Source: Actinomycetes bacterium
GTDB taxonomy: Bacteria > Actinomycetota > Actinomycetes > Propionibacteriales > Propionibacteriaceae
Length of the DNA: 39,271 nt
Assembly (NCBI GenBank): GCA_023442485.1
Contig: JAEZZG010000007.1
Span: 1 to 39,271 of the forward strand
Direction of reading: 5' to 3'
Below, one piece after another: positions 33,646 to 39,271 of the stretch; position 1 is the stretch's first letter; each line of letters opens with the position of its first letter. The notes below the pieces were generated by a model. It was not told the DNA's origin. It ran no database searches and saw only the letters and a list, made by a program, of their open reading frames with translations. Made by a program: the position numbers and the translations under genes.

Positions 33646-34515
33646 TTAGTTATCGTTGTCTTCTGTCCAGCCTAGTTCCTCCCAGATGTGGGGCGGAATC
33701 AGGCGGTCAACGCGGTCCATCACGAAGGACGGTTTCATCGAATCTTCCAACTGACGCACGTCGTCAGCGGTGGTTTCACCGGTGAGCACCAGGGCCGAAT
33801 ACATCCCGGTGTTGATGCCCATCATGATGTCGGTGTGGTAGCGGTCACCAACCATGACGCAGTTGGCCGGATCAACGTCAAGACCGCGCAAGGTCTCGTG
33901 CAGCATGATCGGATCCGGCTTGCCCATGTTGGCTTGGCACTTCGTGTAGGTGCAGGCTTCAATGGCTGCGGTCATCGCCGCGCAGTCCGGTTCGCCGCGC
34001 CCGCCTGGGAATGGGCAGAAGTGATCGGGGTTGGTCTGGATCAAGAAGGCTCTCTTGTAGAACCAGATCGCGTCGAAGGCAATCTGGAGTTTGCGGTAAT
34101 CGAAGGTACGGTCATAGGACGCGATCACGATATCGATCTCGGTCGGGTCCTCACTCATCTTGATTCCGGCCTTCGCCAAGGAGCGCTTCAGGGGTTCTTC
34201 GCTGACGCAGAACACCGTCGCGTCCGGGTGATTCTCAAGCAGCCAGCGGGTTGTCGTCACCACGGTGTTGGCAATGTTCTCAACCGGGGTAGGGAGACCG
34301 AGACGGGAGAGTTTTTCAGCATACTCGTCTGGGTCCTTGGTGGGGTTATTAGACAGGTAGCGCACCGGAATGCCTCGATCATTGAGTGCATTAATCATCC
34401 GGGCTGCGCCAGGTAGAAGGTGATCTCCTAGATAGATGGTTCCATCCATGTCGAACACATAGGCCTGGTGGAGCTCCTGCGGGAGATTCAAGACGTCTGC
34501 AATGTCATCGGTCAT
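33646..34515 (-). CDS. HAD-IIA family phosphatase (NagD-like)
   Basis: The 289-residue protein has HAD motif I in YVFDMDGTIYLG (Asp nucleophile, about residue 20), motif II in YLSNNPTKD, motif III Lys in NMGKPDP and motif IV in VMVGDRYHTDIMMG. A C2-type cap lies between about residues 85 and 200, as in NagD and 4-nitrophenylphosphatase relatives. These enzymes dephosphorylate sugar phosphates, nucleotides or glycerol phosphates. Position between a membrane protein and an FGGY kinase suggests control of a toxic sugar phosphate, or release of a free sugar. The ribosome site is weak (AAAGG 13 nt upstream). Confidence 0.9.
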   Translation of the reverse strand: MTDDIADVLNLPQELHQAYVFDMDGTIYLGDHLLPGAARMINALNDRGIPVRYLSNNPTKDPDEYAEKLSRLGLPTPVENIANTVVTTTRWLLENHPDATVFCVSEEPLKRSLAKAGIKMSEDPTEIDIVIASYDRTFDYRKLQIAFDAIWFYKRAFLIQTNPDHFCPFPGGRGEPDCAAMTAAIEACTYTKCQANMGKPDPIMLHETLRGLDVDPANCVMVGDRYHTDIMMGINTGMYSALVLTGETTADDVRQLEDSMKPSFVMDRVDRLIPPHIWEELGWTEDNDN

Positions 34516-34548
34516 TCCGGTGGCTTACCTTTCAGTTGTGATTAGACA

Positions 34549-34574
34549 CTTGGCGGGGAATGATCCCCGCCAAG
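34549..34574 (-). other. Intercistronic hairpin (permease to HAD)
   Basis: CTTGGCGGGGA (34549-34559) pairs perfectly with TCCCCGCCAAG (34564-34574) around a 4-nt loop. The minus-strand tail (TGTCTAATC) is not T-rich. It probably stabilises the upstream message or partly terminates it, making the membrane protein more abundant than downstream products. Confidence 0.6.
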
Positions 34575-34600
34575 CATGAATTTTATGTCGGCACTACGGC

Positions 34601-35695
34601 TTAGCCGATGACGTCGAAGAAGTGAGCAACGAGCCAAATGGCGGTGGTGCTCATCCAGATGGTCGAGGCCGGAGGGTCAATGTGGGTAGTACCACGGTTG
34701 TACCAAACACGAGCCCAAACCTCAGCGAAGGTGCCGGAGAAGACGCCCCAGATACCACCGATGATCAGCGCTGCGAGAGCGAGATACCAGAAGTTAGCAC
34801 CAGTGGTGATGCCAGCCTTGGTGTAGTAGTCGACAATGGTTCCCGCATGACCGGCTAGAACAGGCAGGAAGACCACAGCACCGAGACCACCGATGATGGT
34901 GATGTGGTGCTGAACCTGGGTGTTGAAGCCACAGCAGAGGAACAGAATGATGATGGCGGAGATGGCGAAGGGGAAGGACGAAGCCGCACCGGCCATCGTC
35001 GGGAAGTTGATGGCGAGCATCAAGGCGACGCCAGCACCGAACATACCCCACATGAAGGAGACGGGGAGGAACTGACGCGGACGAGCCTGCCAATCCAGCC
35101 AGATGTTGGGGTTCTTTTCATCGGAGGTGGGATCGATATCCCAGCGTCCCATGAAGGAGTCCTTGTCATTCTTCTTTGCCAGGAGCTTCTCGGTGTTGAA
35201 CAGGGAAGCCTTACCGATAGCGGAGTTACCGAAGGCCAGACGCGCGATGATAGCGGAGCACACGACGGTCAAGGCGACGGAGTCGGTGTGGGTGCCGAAC
35301 CACGGAATCTGGGAGATACCGATCTGCCACAGGTAGCCGAAGACACCGAAGATCGAGCCGACGAAGAGGACGTCGGTACGGCCAAGGCGAGCCAGCGGAC
35401 CGGTGATTTCCTTACCGCTTTCGATGTAGCCCTTGTGTGCTGCGTAAGCCGCTGCCGCTGCACCACCGGCAAAGACGATGTGCGGACCAGCGAAGGGGCC
35501 GAAGGCGATGTAGTTGAGTGCGATGCCTGGATCGACGGCGTTAGCTGCCGGGGTAACCATGATGCCCCAAGCGAAGATAACGCAGAAGCCAGTGATCACG
35601 AAGGCGAAGTTGCCGCCGATAGCAGCGCCGACGTAACCGCCAGCAGCAGCAGCAACCAGACCGAAGAGAAAGATGCTGAGTGAAGCTGTGAACAT
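34601..35695 (-). CDS. Unassigned multi-pass membrane protein, candidate sugar or polyol permease
   Basis: The 364-residue protein has about nine hydrophobic segments, starting SLSIFLFGLVAAAAGGYVGAA (quoted in part). Conserved-looking loops include VTPAANAVDPGIALNY, FGPFAGPHIVFAGGAAAAAY and CGFNTQVQHHITIIGG, rich in Gly, Pro, Asn and His as in solute carriers. A hydrophilic loop of about 60 residues (NTEKLLAKKNDKDSFMGRWDID) divides it. I do not recognise it as MFS, ABC, PTS, SSS or MIP. ATG 35695 is chosen for a GGAAC site; GTG 35758 would add 21 hydrophilic residues. It heads the HAD-kinase block, so transport of that pathway's substrate is inferred only from context. Confidence 0.7.
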   Translation of the reverse strand: MFTASLSIFLFGLVAAAAGGYVGAAIGGNFAFVITGFCVIFAWGIMVTPAANAVDPGIALNYIAFGPFAGPHIVFAGGAAAAAYAAHKGYIESGKEITGPLARLGRTDVLFVGSIFGVFGYLWQIGISQIPWFGTHTDSVALTVVCSAIIARLAFGNSAIGKASLFNTEKLLAKKNDKDSFMGRWDIDPTSDEKNPNIWLDWQARPRQFLPVSFMWGMFGAGVALMLAINFPTMAGAASSFPFAISAIIILFLCCGFNTQVQHHITIIGGLGAVVFLPVLAGHAGTIVDYYTKAGITTGANFWYLALAALIIGGIWGVFSGTFAEVWARVWYNRGTTHIDPPASTIWMSTTAIWLVAHFFDVIG

Positions 35696-35883
35696 CTTTG
35701 TTCCGTTTCTTTTGAAGGATGGTTTGTCATTGGCTATCGCTGCCTGCCTCTGATCCACCTTCGGCCATTGCCGAAGCCATCGCCGATCCGTTAGGGCCCG
35801 GCTCCGATTCGTCGTCAGCAGTGCAATGACTAGCCGCCGGCTGACTGCATCACTTATGACCGTCGTCTCAACTCATTCACCAA

Positions 35884-35925
35884 GCAGCTCCACGGAGTTG
35901 CTATCCGAATCATCGCGACGATGAT
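35884..35925. promoter_or_regulatory. Two adjacent palindromes upstream of the permease block
   Basis: ATCATCGCGACGATGAT (35909-35925) is a perfect 7-3-7 palindrome. GCAGCTCCACGGAGTTGC (35884-35901) is a near-perfect one. Both are operator-sized and lie about 190-230 bp before the membrane-protein start. No regulator gene is in the window. Confidence 0.45.
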
Positions 35926-36583
35926 CATTCGAGCGTGACCTCGACTCCACAGAGCCGAAACCACAATGCAGTTTGCTACATGTGTGGATTCATTTCCTAC
36001 CCCAAAGGGCCTGGAAATACTCCACTGCGTCCTGTTGAGGAAACAGTCACCGTCAGTCGCGTCTGTTCATCGGAAGAGGTTGACCGAACCTCGGCCAGCA
36101 CCCTGATCTCGGCGGTTTCTTCGACTCTGGTGGCCATCGACATTCGTCGTCTTGGCCGATGACGGATACCCGTCTGGAATCGACACACCATGACCAGCGC
36201 ACCTGCGCTCACTGCTCCTTGGTTTGTTGACAAACGGCCCGGGTGGGGCACAAACCTGCGAGCGCATCTCTTTCCGAAATCCCGACTTCCCCAGCCGTGG
36301 GTCGACGGGACGGTTCACAGTAGCGATGCACGCAAGCATGCATCACAAACCAGACAGACGGTGCAAACGCTGTCATGCCTGAATCTATAGCAGATCGCCA
36401 GTTTTTCTCTACTGGACCTGCCAAAATGTTGCAGTTCTGCGAGCTGATACACAGACATCGAAGAAACCACTTAATCGAAACGTTACTTTTGCCGCCCCAT
36501 TATCGATGAGACTGAGACCTCAAACTCGACATCGGCCATCGCAGAAAGCCGGTTCCTCGGGTTTTCCCGCTCCCATTAGCGCA
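35926..36583. other. Non-coding stretch, possibly with remnant sequence
   Basis: No frame here has convincing codon bias or recognisable domains. Notable items are an inverted repeat GATGCA/TGCATC (36325-36330, 36339-36344), and GAAACGTTAC (36477-36486), which resembles a LacI-family half-palindrome. On the minus strand 36200-36350 contains a run resembling the 3' end and scaffold region of IS200/IS605-type elements. That resemblance is weak. Confidence 0.35.
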
Positions 36584-36626
36584 GATACTCCTTCGCGTCG
36601 ATATCTGGGAGTATTGTCGGAGTATC
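36584..36626 (+). promoter_or_regulatory. Three GGAGTAT boxes before the NCS1 permease gene
   Basis: GATACTCC (36584-36591, inverted), GGGAGTATT (36607-36615) and GGAGTATC (36619-36626) share one 7-base core. The outer two form a perfect 8-base inverted repeat. This looks like a regulator binding array, 75-118 bp before the start. Confidence 0.45.
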
Positions 36627-36701
36627 ATCATCGTCACGCCGCGACCAATGCACCAACGTAGGTACATCGGCGTCGGATCGTCTCCACCCCTAAGGAACAT
36701 C

Positions 36702-38423
36702 ATGGCTGACTCCACACTTCCCACTCCTCAAGCCGACGTCGGAACGATTCCCGTCGGCGAACGCAGCGCAGCCGGAATCGAGCTGACCGGTATCGAGATC
36801 GTCCACGAGAGTGAACGCACAGCTAAGCCGAGTCAACTGTTCTTACCCTGGTTCGCCTCGAATATTTCGGTGTTCGGGATGAGCTACGGCGCCTTCATCC
36901 TCGGATTCGGAATCTCTTTCTGGCAGGCCACACTCGTCGCGGTGGCGGGCGTCATTTTGTCTTTCATGATCTGCGGCGTGATCGCCCTCGGTGGCAAACG
37001 TGGATCAGTTCCGACGATGGTGATGTCGCGCTCGGCCTTCGGCGTCCAAGGGGCAAAAATCCCCGGCATTATTTCTTGGTTGACCTCGATCGGTTGGGAG
37101 ACCTCGCTGGCGATCACCGCGGTATTGGCGACGGCGACAATTTTCCAGCGGCTCGGCTGGGCGCACGGTAACTCCGTCTTGATCATCGCCGCCGCCGTCG
37201 TGGCCGCCTTGATCGTGCTGGGTGCCGTGGCCGGATACCACATCATCATGAAGATGCAGGCCGTCTTGACTTGGGTGACTGGTATCGTCACCATCATCTA
37301 CGTCGTCCTCGCTGTCCACGCCATCGACTGGGCCTCGGTGATGGCGATTCCGTCTGGGTCTATTCAACAAACCATTGGTGGGATGACCATGGTGATGACG
37401 GGGATGGGCCTTGGCTGGGTGAACATCGCGGCTGACTGGTCCCGTTATCAATCCCGCGACGCGAAGGGTTCATCCATCGTGTTCTGGAACACCTTCGGTG
37501 GTTCCTTGGGTCCGGTCTTCTTGATCACCTTCGGTTTGATGCTGGCGGGATCGTCGGCCGATCTGTCCACCTCGGTCGGAGCTGACCCGGTCGGCGCACT
37601 GGCGTCAATCCTGCCGACCTGGTTCCTCCTTCCCTTCTTGATCGTCGCGATCTTGTCCTTACTCTCTGGTGCTATCAACGGCATCTATTCATCTGGTTTG
37701 ACCTTGTTGACCCTAGGCATCAAGATTCCACGCCCGCTAGCCTCGCTGATTGACGGTTTGATCCTGACGGGCGGCACCATCTACGTCGTCTTCTTCGCCG
37801 AAGACTTCCTCGGCCCCTTCCAGTCCTTCCTCGTCACCCTCGGTGTCCCGCTGGCAGCCTGGGCGGGCATCATGATGGCCGACATCACCTTGCGTCGCAA
37901 GCCATACGACGAGTTCGCCCTATTCAACTCATCGGGCAGATACGGGGCAGTCAACTGGATTTCCCTGGCCCTGATGGCAGTCAGTTGCGGCATCGGCTGG
38001 GGCCTAGTCATCAACCAGTTCTCCGATGCCTCCTGGAACAACTGGCAGGGCTATCTCCTCGAACCCTGGGGATTGGGCGGTAAGGAAGGCAACTGGGCCT
38101 TCTCCAATATCGGCGTGATCTGCGCCCTCGCGATCGGCTACGTCGGCTACCTGGTGCTGTGTGGTTTCCTGGTCCGCAAACAAGAACGCACCCAGCCCGA
38201 ACTGGCTGCCGAACTGTCCAGCCTGGACCAGGTGAGCCCCGGTTCAACCGTGCGGATGGCAGCCCCCGATGACGTCGTAGCCCCCGCCCGCGTTGACGAC
38301 TCCCCTGCCCGTCTAGATGACGCTGCGGTGGCGGCGAGTGAGACGCCTACCTCCGGTGATCAACCCGCCCGACGCGGACTGGTTGATCCCGCTGACAATG
38401 GCGAGGAAGAAGCGAAGTCATGA
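36702..38423 (+). CDS. NCS1 family nucleobase/cation symporter-type permease
   Basis: The 573-residue protein has about twelve membrane segments. WFASNISVFGMSYGAFILGFGISFW (quoted in part), the Gly-rich GGKRGSVPTMVMSRSAFGVQGAKIPGI region and GLGWVNIAADWSRYQSR match the CodB/PurT-like branch of NCS1 (cytosine, purine, uracil, thiamine, allantoin, hydantoin). The C-terminal 80 residues are an acidic, Ala/Asp-rich tail. ATG 36702 has AAGGAA 5 nt upstream; an in-frame ATG at 36648 lacks one. The stop overlaps the next start (ATGA), so permease and hydrolase probably act on the same nitrogen compound. Confidence 0.9.
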   Translation: MADSTLPTPQADVGTIPVGERSAAGIELTGIEIVHESERTAKPSQLFLPWFASNISVFGMSYGAFILGFGISFWQATLVAVAGVILSFMICGVIALGGKRGSVPTMVMSRSAFGVQGAKIPGIISWLTSIGWETSLAITAVLATATIFQRLGWAHGNSVLIIAAAVVAALIVLGAVAGYHIIMKMQAVLTWVTGIVTIIYVVLAVHAIDWASVMAIPSGSIQQTIGGMTMVMTGMGLGWVNIAADWSRYQSRDAKGSSIVFWNTFGGSLGPVFLITFGLMLAGSSADLSTSVGADPVGALASILPTWFLLPFLIVAILSLLSGAINGIYSSGLTLLTLGIKIPRPLASLIDGLILTGGTIYVVFFAEDFLGPFQSFLVTLGVPLAAWAGIMMADITLRRKPYDEFALFNSSGRYGAVNWISLALMAVSCGIGWGLVINQFSDASWNNWQGYLLEPWGLGGKEGNWAFSNIGVICALAIGYVGYLVLCGFLVRKQERTQPELAAELSSLDQVSPGSTVRMAAPDDVVAPARVDDSPARLDDAAVAASETPTSGDQPARRGLVDPADNGEEEAKS

Positions 38424-38992
38424 CCGCGACACTGCCCGATCTGTCGCGGGCCTGGCTGGTCATCATCGATCCACAGCGGATCTTTGCCGACCCCCAATCC
38501 CAGTGGTGTGCGCCGCGTTTCAGCGAGATTGTCGACCCGATTTCTTCGCTGGTTGATGTCTTCGGTTCTCGAACCGTGGTCACCCGCTGGATTCCAGGCC
38601 GTCAAAGGAACGGATCGTGGAAGCACTACTTCCAGACCTGGTCTTTCGCCGACCGCGCCGACGATGACCCCTACTTTGATCTGGTAGATGCGGCCTTGCC
38701 GTGGCAGATGGGCCCCACCGTTGATCGCTCCACCTTCGGCAAGTGGGGGCCTGAACTCGAAACCGTAACGGGCCCCTACCCGACCATCGTCGTGGCAGGG
38801 GTCTCCACCGATTGTTGTGTGATCACCACGGCCTTGGCCGCTGCCGATGCAGGAGCGACCGTCGTGGTGGCCGCTGATGGCTGCGCCGGTTCTGATGACG
38901 GCAACCACCAGGCAGCATTGACGGTGCTGGGCCTCTACGAGCCGCAGATCTTCGTCGCTAACTCAGCCGACATCGTCACGGCACTGACCTAG
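38420..38992 (+). CDS. Isochorismatase-like cysteine hydrolase
   Basis: The 190-residue protein carries the family triad: Asp in LVIIDPQRIF (about residue 17), Lys in STFGKWGPEL (about residue 107) and nucleophile Cys in VAGVSTDCCVITTALAAADAG (about residue 133, quoted to 20). The cis-peptide VST segment is also present. Members include nicotinamidase, ureidoacrylate amidohydrolase RutB, N-carbamoylsarcosine amidase and allantoin-related amidases. Coupling with an NCS1 permease (ATGA overlap) favours an amide or carbamoyl derivative of a nucleobase or hydantoin. The exact substrate is not predictable. Confidence 0.88.
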   Translation: MTATLPDLSRAWLVIIDPQRIFADPQSQWCAPRFSEIVDPISSLVDVFGSRTVVTRWIPGRQRNGSWKHYFQTWSFADRADDDPYFDLVDAALPWQMGPTVDRSTFGKWGPELETVTGPYPTIVVAGVSTDCCVITTALAAADAGATVVVAADGCAGSDDGNHQAALTVLGLYEPQIFVANSADIVTALT

Positions 38993-39009
38993 GCCATTCG
39001 CCGATGATC

Positions 39010-39053
39010 GGGGCTGGCGGGCTAACTCAGCTCGTCAGCCCCGTTTGTTTGTT
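39010..39053 (+). terminator. Strong terminator after the permease-hydrolase operon
   Basis: GGGGCTG (39010-39016) pairs with CAGCCCC (39036-39042), and the stem extends inward through CG and GCT/AGC with G-U pairs. GTTTGTTTGTTA follows. It also faces the minus-strand gene, whose stop lies at its edge. Confidence 0.85.
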
Positions 39054-39271
39054 ATCCATGCCGATCAGGACGACGAGGCAGGCGCGGCAGATAGCGCGGC
39101 AGCCGGTGCGCCACCTTGACCTGGATTGGTTCAGTGGGCAGCGCCCGCACGGAGCGGTTATCAGATAAGGCATAGGCCCACTGGGCATCCGTGAGGGTTC
39201 GGGCCACGACGAGGCCGACGCAAATCGCAATCACCACCATCGCCGTCTCCACTCCCCAGTGGATCGCTTCG
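39052..39271 (-). CDS. C-terminal part of a putative membrane protein, cut by the window end
   Basis: The open frame enters from the window edge and ends at TAA 39052-39054. It reads about 72 residues: a hydrophobic stretch AMVVIAICVGLVVARTL, then a basic tail ending RLPRYLPRLPRRPDRHG. Codon bias fits the neighbours. The family cannot be identified from this fragment. The shared terminator on its 3' side supports a real gene end. Confidence 0.5.
   Translation of the reverse strand, partial: EAIHWGVETAMVVIAICVGLVVARTLTDAQWAYALSDNRSVRALPTEPIQVKVAHRLPRYLPRLPRRPDRHG

Noticed and set aside
35935..36424. Several 70-90-codon frames in the 1-kb gap
   Set aside because: They overlap each other on both strands, lack ribosome sites and codon bias, and match no family I know.

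Overview
The window reads as chromosomal DNA of a high-GC Gram-positive actinobacterium. This rests on strong G/C third-position codon bias, frequent GTG starts, many TANNNT boxes placed 6-7 nt before start codons (leaderless-type promoters), and a core gene order typical of Actinobacteria. A Propionibacteriaceae-like host is my guess from overall gene content and is not proven. I see no tRNA, rRNA, CRISPR array, intact insertion sequence, prophage or replication origin.

Region 1 (1-570) is an accessory scar. It holds the 3' end of a site-specific DNA methyltransferase (type III Mod-like) with a one-base frameshift, followed by a 28-codon stump that resembles the start of the partner helicase/nuclease subunit. 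Region 2 (629-6935) carries a YibE/F membrane protein, a histidine phosphatase, an aminopeptidase P, a SAM methyltransferase coupled to a membrane stress-type protein, and a CitE-like lyase.

Region 3 (7011-21584) is a conserved actinobacterial core. In order it has a soluble MgtE/CBS protein, a DUF1003 membrane protein and Mrp (overlapping genes), TatB, DapA, an O-methyltransferase, divergent glgC and glgA, a DUF3117 protein, a DivIVA-motif membrane protein, a LOG-family protein, divergent dapE and dapD, a membrane-anchored lysozyme-like protein, dapC and a ferredoxin. From recalled literature this matches the M. tuberculosis Rv1177-Rv1232c neighbourhood. It supplies four steps of succinylase-route diaminopimelate/lysine synthesis and alpha-glucan synthesis.

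Region 4 (21854-26837) has a PfkB kinase with an Asp-to-Glu change at the catalytic base position, a divergent GH4 6-phospho-glycosidase, an MFS exporter and an RluA-type pseudouridine synthase.

Region 5 (26996-35695, all minus strand) is the most interesting part. One block encodes an unassigned multi-pass membrane protein, a HAD-IIA phosphatase and an FGGY sugar kinase, separated by strong hairpins. A second block encodes AraB, AraD and transketolase. Together they look like a route from an imported pentulose or pentitol to D-xylulose 5-phosphate and the pentose phosphate pathway. There is no araA and no ABC, PTS or MFS sugar importer beside them, so the membrane protein is a candidate new transporter.

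Region 6 (35696-39271) starts with about 1 kb of non-coding, palindrome-rich DNA. It is followed by an NCS1 nucleobase-type permease translationally coupled to a cysteine hydrolase, a strong terminator, and the 3' end of a minus-strand gene that leaves the window.

A recurrent feature is that core and housekeeping genes mostly have a -10 box placed for leaderless transcription, while the sugar and permease genes have ribosome binding sites. This was used to choose several starts.
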